Shown piece by piece: positions 53,828-64,000 of a stretch of 64,000 nucleotides of DNA. The stretch lies in NCBI GenBank assembly GCA_002049455.2, contig KV918792.1, positions 62,001 to 126,000 on the forward strand. The letters run 5' to 3'. The stretch comes from Porphyra umbilicalis. Taxonomy: Eukaryota; Rhodophyta; Bangiophyceae; Bangiales; Bangiaceae. The notes under the pieces were generated by a model, which was given only the letters and a program-made list of their open reading frames with translations, was not told where the DNA came from and ran no database searches. Each line of letters starts with the position of its first letter. Within the stretch, counting starts at the first letter, position 1. The translations under genes were made by a program, and so were the position numbers.

Positions 53828-56800
53828 GTGCCCGACTTGGGGTTGCCCGCCGGAACGCAAAAGCGTACGGTGACAATTCTCTTACGTCGTGCCCTTCGGC
53901 ACTACGAGATCGCAGCCACGCTAGGCCCATGCCTGCGCGTAATGCGAAGTTGCCGCCCTGTCTTAGACACGGGCGCCGGCGTGAACATAGTGCGAACTAG
54001 TGTTCTCCCTTCGAACTGGATGGCTTACGCCGAAGAGTTGACCACGCTTCCGCGCATCCGAGATGCAAACAACAATCGTCTTGTGACGAAGTATGCCATA
54101 CATCTCTCTGTAGACACCGGAGGTGTGCGTCTATTAGACCGATTCCTCGTTTCCGACAACTTGTCAGTCCCGTGCATTCTTGGCACCGAGTTCATTGAAC
54201 AAAACATCGAGGGCATCTTGCCGCGCTTGCGCAAGATCGTCTGGCAAGAGCACGTGCGCTGCACGCAAGAACAACCTCGGCCAACGCCGATCTTAGCTTG
54301 TCTTAACGACAGCACGTGGGACCGCCACTGGCAAGATAAACCCGCTCGGGTTCGAGCCTGCAAACAGGTGCGTGTCAACGGACACAAGGAGGAGTGGATC
54401 ATGGCCACGTGCGACACCCCTGGTATGGTTACAATCACACCGGACATTCGGTTGTGCCGACACAAGTCCATGGCAGTCGCCCGCGGCATCGCCATCGTCA
54501 AACCGGACTAACCATTCCTGGTCAAGTTATGCAACTTCGGCAAGGACCAAGTCATTGTTCGCAAGAACTCAACCTTGGAGTTCGCAGAACCCTACCAAGG
54601 GCCGATGCTTTCCGCCGTCTTGGATGACAACAATCAAAAGGGTGGAACCGATAACTCATCGGACGACGCGAGTCGTGACCCACTCGAGGACCTCGACCTC
54701 AGTGAGGCACCCGAGTACCTGCACAAGCAGATTCGTGACATGCTTAAGACGCATTCGTCTATGTGGGATAGAACCCTTGGCGTCCTCCGTGCTACGTAGT
54801 ACGCCATCGTCACTCCTCCCGACGCTCTGCCCATACGGGCCCAACCCTACCGGACCGGGCCGTTCAAACGGCAGAGCATTGCTGATCAGATCAACAAGAT
54901 GTTGAAGCTCAACGTCATTGCCCCTAGCCATGGTGCTTGGGCAAGCCCCGTGGTAATTGTACCGAAGAAGAACGGCAAAGCCCGATTCTGTGTCGACTAT
55001 CGTCGGTTAAACAACATCACCAAGAAGGACGCTTATCCCTTGCCTCGGATGGAGGACTGCCTCGACTCTTTGGGAGATGCCCAGGTGTTCACGTCTCTCG
55101 ACTGCACCGCGGGGTACTGGCAAGTACCCTTACGCAAGGAAGACCAAGAGAAGACAGCGCTCACAACGCATTGTGGTGTAAACCACTGGTTATCCATGCC
55201 CTTCGGCTTGACGAACGCGCCGGCTACCTTTCAGCGCGCGTTGGATATTATTCTCTCGGGCTTTAAGTGGCAGATATGCCTTGTCTACCTAGACGATATC
55301 ATCATCTTCTCCGCAAACGCGGAACATTACGTCAAAGACGTTGGCACGGTTCTTCACCGTCTCCGCGAAGCCGGGGTTACCCTCAACTTGGAAAAGTGCG
55401 CGTGGTTCTCCGATGAGGGCGAGTCACTCGGACACATTGTCCGCCCCGGGCAACTGCACGTGCACAACAAGAACGTGGATGCTCTGAAACATGCCAAGTT
55501 CCCAACTACAAAGACCCAGCTGAAAAGCTTTTTGGGCATGTGCAACGTCTATCGACGGTTTGTCAAAGACTTTGCCAAGCAAGCAAAGCCCCTGAATCCC
55601 CTGACTAGGGCCGAGATCCTACCGGATCTATCACCACCAACGGACATTGCTATCGCCGCATTCGAAGACCTTCGAAACGCACTATTGTGCCCACCGGTAC
55701 TTGCCTTGCCAAAGGCCAATCGGAAGCTCGTCGTTGACGTTGACGCATGCGCCGACCAAGATGGTTGTACCCTGCTCCAGGAGGAACCGGGCCAGCTGCT
55801 TCATCCTGTCGGATATTGGAGCCGAGGACTCACTGCTGCAGAGCAAAACTAATCCACCACGGAGCGAGAATGCCTCGGCGTCGTGTGGGCTGTCCTCAAG
55901 TTGAGACACTTCCTCGACGGACAACGGTTCCTCATCCGAACGGACCACCAAGCACTTAGCTGGATCTACAGCACGACCGACTCAAGCGGACGCTTGATGC
56001 GATGGCGACTTCGCCTCTCCGAATACACATTCGACATGGTTTATAAACCAGGTGCATCGCACCACTTGCCCGACTTCCTGTCGCGCGCCTCTACGGTGGC
56101 GCCGCCAGAAGATATCCATGATGATATACCTTGTCTGGCATTGGCCGAGACGGCCAACGGCTTAAGAACGGGGAGGTAAACGGGTACCGACACACCGGAA
56201 CCGGTGGGGTTCGACGATCTGGTCGAATCACAACAAACAGACGACTTCTGCGTCGAGATGTCCACTCGCGTGTAGCGCGGAGCGGCCAAGGCCTTCTTCC
56301 GCGATGAGCATCACGCTCTGTACCGCCGTGCGCCTTACGGAAATCAACTGGTTATTCCAAAGTCTCTACGTGAACGCGTGTTGACCCTCTAGCACCACGC
56401 AACCGTGGCCGCCCATACTGGTATGAACCGGATGTATTACACAATGTGGAAGGCATACTATTGGCCTTCAATGGTGACGGATATTCATTCGACCATCACC
56501 AAATGCACAACGTGTGCGCAAAATCGCCTCGCCTTGCGGCGACAAACAACGCCCTTGACCCTGTTCCAGGCTACCGAGCCTCTCACGGAGCTGTCCGTTG
56601 ACATCTTTGGGCCCATCCCGGCCTCCAAGAAGGGCAATCGCTTCATCTTGGTTATCACCGACCGCTTCGCCAAGCTCACCAAGTGCGTCGCCTTGCGGCG
56701 AATCACGGCCATGTCCGTGGCGTCAGCCATCATCGAAGCGTGGGTATCAGCCTAAGGGCCACCGGACCGGATCCTATCGAACCAAGGGCCCCAGTTCATG

Positions 56801-57613
56801 TCGAACTTCTTCATCGGTGTGATGAAAATGCTTGGCATTGAAACGGTTCGCACCACGGCGTATCACCCCCAAACTAATGGGCAAGTTGAACGGTACAACC
56901 GTACCATGGCTTCTTAGCTGCGACACTACGTCGCTGATGACACATCACGATGGGACGAGCTACTCCCGGTAATCACCATGGCATATGGTAGCCAAGCACA
57001 CCGGTCGACGGGCATCGCCCCATTTGAGCTCGTTATCCCAAGGCGGATCCCCAACCTCACGGTTCGCAGCTTGCCCCCGGGCACTCCGCTTACCAATAAG
57101 GGAACGCTCAAGGATGGGTATCACCTAGCTCGCAAACGCGAGCTCATAGCCCGCCTGCGCAAGCAGATCCCCATCGCAGTCGAGGCCTTGCGTAAGAAGC
57201 AACAACGTTACAAACGTCACTTCGACCATCGGGTCGCAATCCGCAATGCGGACGTCAAGATCGGCGACTACGTATACACGACCAACCACGATCGGCGAAA
57301 CAAGCTGCAAAGCAAAGCCATTGGCCCCTTCGTGGTCGTTGACGCCGATGCGAACGCCTCCACGTTTGTCATTGACATTGACGGGGAGAAGAAACGCGTC
57401 AGCAGTGACCATGTCACCCCAGCTCCTCGTCCAACGACGGCGGACACTGTGCCGCACCCCTTACTTGATGGTCTAGACCAACGCAAGTCACCCCCGGCTA
57501 CTGCCGATGAGTATGTGATCGACAAACTCCCAGGCTTATACGCGCATATTTCGAGTACGAAGTGCTTTTATCAGCAGATGCAAGGGATACAAATCCCAAA
57601 ACATGGGCCATGA
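53828..57613 (+). pseudogene. pol region of the LTR element (protease, RT, RNase H, integrase)
   Basis: Protease LDTGAGVN near 53.96 kb; reverse transcriptase with YLDDIIIF at about 55.3 kb; RNase H about 55.7-56.1 kb; integrase with an HHCC zinc finger near 56.4-56.5 kb and catalytic core to about 57.0 kb, then a C-terminal DNA-binding region. The order RT-RNase H-integrase places it in Ty3/gypsy. Broken. Confidence 0.9.
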
Positions 57614-57942
57614 TGGCCTGCCACTTCCTTCATCGCTATGACGATAAACAGAAAAACTGAGAAGTGGATACAAACATGTCAAGCGACAAACAACCACAAG
57701 ACGAAGAAACATCAACACCCTAAAAGGCGTAAGCCCCCGACATTGGCAACCCCCCCCCCCGGCGGGGTCAGCCGAGCAAGTCACTGAACAGTGAACCTCG
57801 CTTCTCTTCCTCCTCGTCACCATGACGCGAGTCCCGGCGGGAATCGCGGCTCGCGCCAACACCGGCCGCCGACTCCTGCGAGACGCTACGCGCACGCGTG
57901 TTGCGCGCCGAGTGCGGAGCTCCCGTCGACGGGCCACCGCCC

Positions 57943-60387
57943 TCATGGGTCCGACGACACAGGATGCTCTGCGCGTTGAAAACGCGCCAGCGTGGCCTCC
58001 TCCTCTGGCTGGAAAGCCTCTAGGTGCTGGGCGAATCGCCCGTAGTTGGCATCGCCGTCAACGGCGCGAGCCACGGCCTGTCCAATGCTGGACAAAGCCG
58101 ACGCGACACTTCGTCCGTCCGCGCGCTCAACAGCGGGCCGCAGGCCTGCGATCTGCTCGACCCAGGCGTTAGCCCCCGCCGACCAGGCTGCCCCACGGGG
58201 CGCGCGAGCGCGTACATCATGCGCGCGCGCCGACCCGAACAATGCAGCCGCCGCGGAGAAAGACGCGCGGGTTGGCCAAGTGACATCCATCTCCCGGGGC
58301 GGAGACGGCGAGCGATCGTGCCGCGGCGAACGCGGGCGGTAGCGGCCCTCTCGGGCGTCTCCAACGGCGTGAGCCCAGTTTCATTGACCGCGGCGCCACA
58401 CCCTGGGGTAGTTCGAAGTGATGCGAGCCATCGGGAGTGGCGCGTTCGGTTCCAACGTACATTCGCAATCGACACAAGGGTGACGAAGGCAAAAGCCGTA
58501 CTCCTTGGTCGGGTCGACCGTGATCCGCGCTTGACGGGCTTCCCCGGAGTCGCGGTCGCGCCAGACAACGTCCTTAAGGACCTCCTGCCAGGGAACCGCC
58601 TTTTCGGCCTGACGCATCTTGCCGTTTTAGACCTACTTGGCCTCACCGTCGGGCGCGTCCTTCAACTTGGACGTGTCCAACACGTCGAAATGACGATGCG
58701 TACTATCGTCCAAGTGGACGAAGAGCTTGTCCTCCTACAGGGTGTGAACCCACGCAGCAACTAAGTTGCAGTACCACTCGGAGTACACCTCCTGCCAGAC
58801 TGAGCTGTAGGCGTTGCGCAACGCATCCGCCAGGTACGACACCACTACGGGGGTCGCCACCCACAACCCCATATGAGGCTCCCATGCCGGAGTAGGCGGA
58901 AGCCAATGGGACAAGTTGAATGTCCGTGGCGCACGGAGAAATGCAGCCGCCCACGCGGTGGGAATCAACTCGCGACCGCGAAAGAAGCGCGTGTCGGCGG
59001 CCCGATGGTGGTCGGATGGGAACATCGGCAACCGGAAGGGCTTCGGTAACTCATTGACACGCGGACTGCGATCGTCCTCTACGTTATCGTCTTCCTCATG
59101 CTTCACCAGCGCGAGCTGGTGAAGGTACGGCTCCAGGCCGGAGTCGTGCCCGAACGAGACCGAAAGGTCCACGGCGAGATCCCGCTTGAGGAAGACGGCG
59201 TTCGGCCAGTTGCGCAACAAGCGGCAAAACGAGTTGGCCGCTGCCTCGATCGTCTCTGTAACCTTCACAGGGAACAAAAGCGCATTGGCGTAAACCAAGT
59301 GGTGGAACGGGTGCAAAGGCACTTGGTAGCGCACGACCTCGTTGTAAAACGTTATCACGTCGTACATACGACGCTGGGGGCCCTGGTTTTCAAAGTACGG
59401 GTCCCCATGGACGTCGGCCACGCGGTCGCCCGCGCGGTCTGGCAACCCGGCTTGCGCCATCACGTCAACGAAGTCAGGCAACGCCTTGTACTGCGCGTAT
59501 ACGCGACGCGTGTGCGCAAGAGCGCGGTTGCGCACGCACATGTCGTAGAAACGATTGTGGGTGACCCGCGGGACCCCGACAACCACCTTCACAGGCTCCG
59601 CATGTGCGTAGTACGAGCCGCGAGGCCGAGACTGGCGCGAGACCTCCGCGTTTGTGGAGCAATCCACTTCCGGATGGCCCCCCGCGGTGACATGCGCCCC
59701 GTCGACGACCGACTCGCCATCCGCAACGCCGCCGTCTACCGCCATCGCGGCCGAGTCCGCCATAGCTTTGGCCGTTCTGAGGTGTTGACCCTCGCCGCCG
59801 ACGCCGCGCTTGCCGCGCTTGCCGCCGCCGCCGCCGCGCTTGCCGTCCTTGCCGCCGTCGCCGCCGGGCTTGCCGCGCTTGCCGCCGTCGCCGCCGGGCT
59901 TGCCGCCCTTGCCGTCGTCGCTGCCGGGCTTGCCGTCCTTGCCGCCGTGCGCGCCGCCCCCCCCACCCAGCACAAACCCACACTCACCGGGTCCGAAACC
60001 CCGCGGTTTGCCACTTCGCGGTAGCGCACTCCCACACAAGCTTGCCGTTAGGCCTCGACCTGTTCGTGAGCACAAAGACACGGGATGGCCCCGTGCCGAC
60101 ACAACGCGGACCCGCGCCCCGGCTTTCGCCTTGTCGCCGGGGTAGTCAAAACCCCGACGAGGTCGGCGCCACCCGGCAACGACGATGACCACCCAGCAAA
60201 CGCTCCACCGCGCACACGACCCGGTGGTAACCGGTCTCGGGGTACGGACCCCACCCCTACTCTCGAAAACACGGACCCGCATCCCGGCTTTCGCCGTGTC
60301 CTCGGGGTAGTCAAAACCCCGACGAAGTAGGCGCCACTCGGCGCCGACGACGGTCGCCCCAACACGTGCTGCCCGACGCACCCGCAC
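57943..60387 (-). pseudogene. antisense coding tract between pol and 3' LTR
   Basis: The longest frame (58735-60387) encodes about 550 aa with a Gly/Lys collagen-like stretch (KDGKPGSDDGKGGKPGGDGG near 59.9 kb) and a globular-looking half (HNRFYDMCVRNRALAHTRRV, PLHPFHHLVYANALLFPVKV). Protein-like pieces continue on the same strand to about 57.94 kb. Family unrecognised. Extra antisense frames at this position are known in some plant Ty3/gypsy (Tat) lineages. Fossil part. Confidence 0.55.
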
Positions 60388-60734
60388 ACCAACGGGTCTT
60401 AACCCCGACGCTCGTCACCCGGCAACCGGCCGCCTGACCCCCACGCCCACGCCGACGGCGACCCGCCTGCGCGGGCGCGCGTACGCGCAAGCGCCGATCG
60501 GACCCGCAGCGCCAGCTGCTCGCCACACACGCCCACACGTGCGTGGCCGGACGGTCGCGACCGACGACGGCGAACCGCCACCTTTCCCCGATCGGGACTG
60601 GGCGGCGCGCCCCCCACGGCTCCCGCCGCGTTGGCGGTTACGCCCGCGCGGGCCCGTACGAGGCCGCGATCGCCCAATCGGGTTTCACCATCCTCGAATC
60701 TCACCGGGACGATTCGAATCTCGCGTTGGAGGTA

Positions 60735-61129
60735 TGTAGCATATCTCTGCTCCCAATTGGCAATCGGCCACAAGTAGCCTCCTTGACTGACCAAAGCCCA
60801 TGTATTGTGAGAATTGGCCTGTGGCACGCCTTTTGGGGGGTTACTTCCGCATTGGTCATTTTTTATTGTTCGTTTGCTTGCCTGTCTTATCTGTCTGCCG
60901 GCACTCATTACGATCGCTTGTGATCGGACGGTCGATCGACCGGTGCCCTCGTTTGTATTAAATCACCGTGGGTCCGGGGTCGCCGTCGTGGGCGCCACCC
61001 AGCTCCCCATCGGATGCCCTTCAACAAAAGGTCTTCTTCCTCGCCGCGACGGCGATAGAACTCGCTCTATTGCTTGGCTACGGTCGGTCCCAGTACACTG
61101 GTAATTAACCTCACGTTATTAATACCACA
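60735..61129 (+). repeat. 3' LTR
   Basis: 395 bp partner of 52459-52851. The base after it starts transposase sequence of a Harbinger-like element. Confidence 0.92.
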
Positions 61130-61767
61130 GTGCGGTGGACGGTTCGACGATTCCGCTGGCGTACGCGCCCAGTGGAAAACCCGTGGTGTTTTTTTGAAGG
61201 CCACGGTCGCTACAGCGTGAATGTTCTGGTTGTGTGTGATTGGGAGCGAAGGATTACCAATTTTGTACAAGTATTCATGGGGGCGGCGCCGCACACGGTC
61301 GTCCAGCCGGCCGCCAGTGGCACCGCTCCCCCCGTCGCTACTTCTTCTTGCGGGAGTACCTACTCGGTGACAAGGGGATGTTGGCATCTGTCTACGTCCT
61401 CCTGCCGCACAAAGGCCCAAGCGCAGCTGAGACGAACAACAAGAACTTCGACTACCAGCACGCACGTCGGCGTATTATTGCCGAGCAGGTCATTGGCCTG
61501 CTCAAGGGGCGCTGGTCAAGATTGCGGGAACTACGACTTCCATGTCGAACAAGCCGAGATGACAACACGATAATGGACTGGGTGGCAGCTTGCGCGGTGC
61601 TGCACAACATCTGCATTGCCCTGCTTGACCCTTCCGCCGAACCAGCACCAGTTGAGCGCCCCGTCGACTCCCTCCTGCCGGTCGAGCGACCAGAAGCCCT
61701 TGCTCGCGCGCAGGTCCAACAAGATGTGTTGCGCTTCTTGCTTCTGAATGGGTTTTATCACCGGTGA
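61130..61767 (+). pseudogene. Harbinger-like transposase, C-terminal part
   Basis: Begins at AVDGSTIPLAYAPSGKP (first catalytic Asp, 61138-61140), then GRYSVNVLVVCDWERRITNF, LREYLLGDKGML (second Asp, 61369-61371), NFDYQHARRRIIAEQVIGLL (Glu, 61483-61485), and AVLHNICIAL near the end; stop TGA. Two frame changes: one in the 7-T run at 61199-61205, one near 61.28 kb. It is a HARBI1-like rather than Plant_tran-like variant, so it is not a copy of the first element. All N-terminal sequence is missing. Confidence 0.85.
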
Positions 61768-61870
61768 TAGGTATGTGGCGAAACAGGATATGCCTATGCA
61801 TGCAACAAGAAATGTCACGTAAAAGAAAAAGAACACTGTGAACAAGCAAAAAGGTGAAGACAACGAAAGC

Positions 61871-63524
61871 TAGGGGGCACCCGCACGGAACTCGGACGCC
61901 AGCTGCTCCTGGTACAGGGCTTTGGTGGGGTCGGCTGCAGCCAGCCTGGACAGGGAGGCTACGCGCTCGTTGCGCAATGCCTCACGCTTGAGAAAGCACT
62001 CCTCGTCAAACTGCCGCCGACGGTCACGCATGCCGTCAGTAACCGCGGAAGGCTGCGACTCGATTCCGTCCGCTGCACCACCTCCAGCACCAGCGACCAG
62101 AAGATACCGTGCTTGTCGCCCGCTCGCCCCTCCAACCGGAGGGAGGGAGGTTACGGCTGCGGCCACACCCGCCGCAGGCGGCGCGGTCGAGCCCGTTGCT
62201 TCTCGTCGAGGCTCAGGTGCCGCCCCCCTTAGCCGCTCTCTCTCCGTCTCTCCGGTCCACGCCTCCCCCACACCCCCCCCAGCACGCGAAGAGGCTCCGT
62301 CCATCTCGGCGTCGCTGTCGCCGTCGTCATCCTCTTCGGCATCGGCCTCGCTGCCGTCCTCGCCGTCCCAGTCTTCACAGTGACCCGCGCCGTCGCCCAA
62401 GTCGTCGCCCCAGGCGTCCTCTTCGACGTTTTGCGCCACCTCCGATCCGCCGCTCACACAAAGAGAACCACGGTGAACGCCACCGACGACTGGTTGGGCG
62501 GCGTCGGCGAGCGCGAGCACGTCCTCGACGGTCTGCACCGACATCCTCCAGTCGGTGGCCTCTTTTTGAACAGCAGCTGCCACTCTCGTATTGACTTGCT
62601 CTGCCGTTGTGCCGGTCGCGGCTCTAAGCGCCCGTGCGACACGGTGTAAGTCGGCTGCTGCCTTGACAACCCGTGACAGTCCCGCCTTGTCCCGTCCGAG
62701 CGCGCTCACCTCATTGTCAGTCGAAAGCAAATGTGCCACTATATTGGACAGATGCAACCGAAGGTCTTGTCCCGTGGTCTGGTGTCGCGCCAGGCGGGCG
62801 ATCACGACATCGTGCCAGCGCTGAAGGACCAGCAGCCGCTCGGCACCGGTGAGCGTCCTTCGCGCCGCTTTACCGCGACCGCGTCGAAGAGCGGCTGCAC
62901 TGCGGCCGCGGCCCCGAGCTGGGCCGCCGTCACCACCTCGTTGTGACATCGCCGTGCCGCTACCACCCCAAATAGTGGCGGCTGCGCTGGCTCCATCTAG
63001 GTTCATATCGGGCACCTGGCTGCCTATCCGGCTCGGGCAACCCGCGCTGCTTCCGCCGCGGCTTGATGTCGGCGCGCGTCTACCACCGCGGCCCCGGGGA
63101 GCCCGGCCACGAGCTGCTTGTCTACGGTTGCGAGCTGCGGGGTTGATACTCGGGGAGCTTTCCCAGGTGAATGGTCTGCGGCGGCATTTGAGGCACCCGG
63201 ACCAATGAGGCTGCCGTCCAAAACGCCAGTCAGCAGGTTGGGAGGAGATCGTTGCCCAAAAGAGCTGAAAGGCGGGAGCCCCAGCGTCGGGACCACGCTC
63301 GGCAGTTGATCCCTTCGACCGCCTGCACCGCTGAACGTGCGTGAGCAGCCCGGAGTCAAAAAAAATTGGCGGCGGGAGGCAGAAGGCGGGGTGACACGCC
63401 CGAAGACTCCTCCTATAGTTGACGCCTGCGTGGAGGGTCCACACACTTCGGTGACGACACCAATGGAGGGGGGAGGACATCCGACTGTAGCTGGCGTCAT
63501 GATCGTCCGTGTATCCGCGCCCAA
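61871..63524 (-). CDS. accessory protein of the second Harbinger-like element
   Basis: The main frame ends in TAG at 61871-61873. A good start is Met 63006 (MNLDGASAAA) or Met 62949 (MSQRGGDGG), giving about 360-378 aa. The sequence has an RG-rich basic N-terminus, a helical middle (GAERLLVLQRWHDVVIARLA, LRLHLSNIVAHLLS, WRMSVQTVEDVLALADAA), a very acidic linker, and a C-terminal helix (RRRQFDEECFLKREALRNER). Upstream, 63024-63524 in another frame encodes 166 protein-like residues (MGADTRTIMTPATVGCPP), perhaps an earlier exon or a frameshifted N-terminus. No SANT domain is recognised, but the convergent position matches the partner gene of PIF/Harbinger elements. Confidence 0.55.
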
Positions 63525-64000
63525 AACACCTGGAGCCCCTTCGGCCGCCGCCCCACCACCGCCGACACTCGCCGTGTCGTTGATGACAAGCGCTTATGGG
63601 CCGCTGCTAGCCCCCATGGCGGCTGGCGGCCCGGCGCCCGCCTCAGCCATGTCGACCGTCGGCGGCAGAAGAAATTCAAACTGCGTTGGCACCGTCTGTC
63701 AGTCACAACGTCACGACAGGGCACGTCAGCACCGAGCAAAACGGACCACCCTTGCCCTTCAACACGAGCACCACCCGCAACCGCTGCCAGCGGAAGACAC
63801 AAAGGAGAGAAGGGGTTGTCACCCAGGGGCACCGTGTCAAGCGACGAGTGGAGCACTTTCTCTTGGGCCGCCAAGCCGCGGTCCTGTTCCGCGTTGGTAA
63901 GACGCGGACCGGAGAATGCCCACCCTGGACGGTCTGAGTCTTGAGATTACTCAACCCCACCCGTGCCTAGGTGGGGCGACTCGCGCCTCCGCTCTTACGG
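63525..64000. other. right edge of window
   Basis: Nothing I can name. Motif-free open frames on both strands. Confidence 0.4.

Larger units (their letters stand above)
52459..61129 (+). mobile_element. Ty3/gypsy LTR retrotransposon, old and broken
   Basis: About 8.67 kb between two LTRs of 393 and 395 bp that start TGTAGCATA and end ACCACA. By-eye comparison gives about 11% difference between LTRs, so the copy is old. Parts in order: gag-like region with a CCHC knuckle, protease, reverse transcriptase, RNase H, integrase (the Ty3/gypsy order), then an antisense coding tract before the 3' LTR. It is broken, with roughly ten interruptions. No matching target duplication is seen at the two ends. 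Treated as a fossil. Confidence 0.93.
61130..64000. mobile_element. second Harbinger-like element, left part missing
   Basis: It has the same layout as the first Harbinger element: transposase on + converging with an accessory gene on -. The left part is absent, because the sequence starts inside the transposase catalytic core directly at the LTR edge. The right end may lie beyond 64000; no TIR could be identified. Confidence 0.7.

Noticed and set aside
64-63980. tRNA or rRNA genes
   Set aside because: No cloverleaf-compatible A/B box pair or rRNA-like stretch stood out; not searched computationally.

Overview
The window looks like nuclear DNA from a GC-rich eukaryote. The combination of KDZ (Kyakuja-Dileera-Zisupton) transposases with Ulp1 protease domains, a Plant_tran-type PIF/Harbinger element, a Ty3/gypsy LTR element and almost intron-free element genes fits a bangiophyte red alga such as Porphyra/Pyropia. 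That name is an inference from gene content (about 50% sure). I see no ordinary host housekeeping gene, no tRNA or rRNA, and no CRISPR. Almost the whole window is transposable elements inserted into or beside one another.

Layout. (1) 1-9592: the 3' part of a KDZ transposase gene on + (runs off the left edge), a gene-free spacer, and a separate Ulp1/C48-type protease gene on -. (2) 9601-50226: four members, called A, B, C and D here, of one KDZ-associated family. Each is flanked by 8-bp target-site duplications (TSDs): A 9601-25603, B 25667-40510, C 40525-44692, D 45262-50226 (D inverted). All four have the same terminal design: a left end starting CGTGAAGGAA with a hairpin and a CCAAT box exactly 69 bp in, a minisatellite 270-480 bp in from the left end, and a right end with a GCGCATCCGG box, a GC palindrome, a run of 10-21 C, a second hairpin and a TCCTACCTC-like terminus. 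B is the large coding member: KDZ transposase fused to Ulp1, a Pif1-like helicase, and a third gene on the opposite strand. A, C and D are short derivatives that keep only scraps of the Ulp1 tail. A has been split by two later insertions: a 1.3-kb non-autonomous Mutator-like element (9-bp TSD, TIRs over 300 bp) and an 11.3-kb PIF/Harbinger element (TSD TCA). C is a near-identical copy that preserves both empty sites. (3) 50235-52458: unassigned DNA rich in short tandem repeats. (4) 52459-61129: an old, broken Ty3/gypsy LTR element with an antisense reading frame before its 3' LTR. (5) 61130-64000: the truncated transposase and the accessory gene of a second Harbinger-like element.

How the parts relate. 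In B the KDZ-Ulp1 protein is presumably the recombinase; the Pif1-like helicase and the third protein are candidate partners; the structured ends are the likely substrate. Short relatives A, C and D could have been mobilised in trans. B now looks inactive: the conserved YD of the KDZ core reads YY, and its genes carry in-frame stops. The first Harbinger element encodes a transposase with an apparently complete DDE triad, a SANT/NAM-type partner and two further proteins. All annotation is by eye from the sequence; family names rest on motif recognition, not searches.
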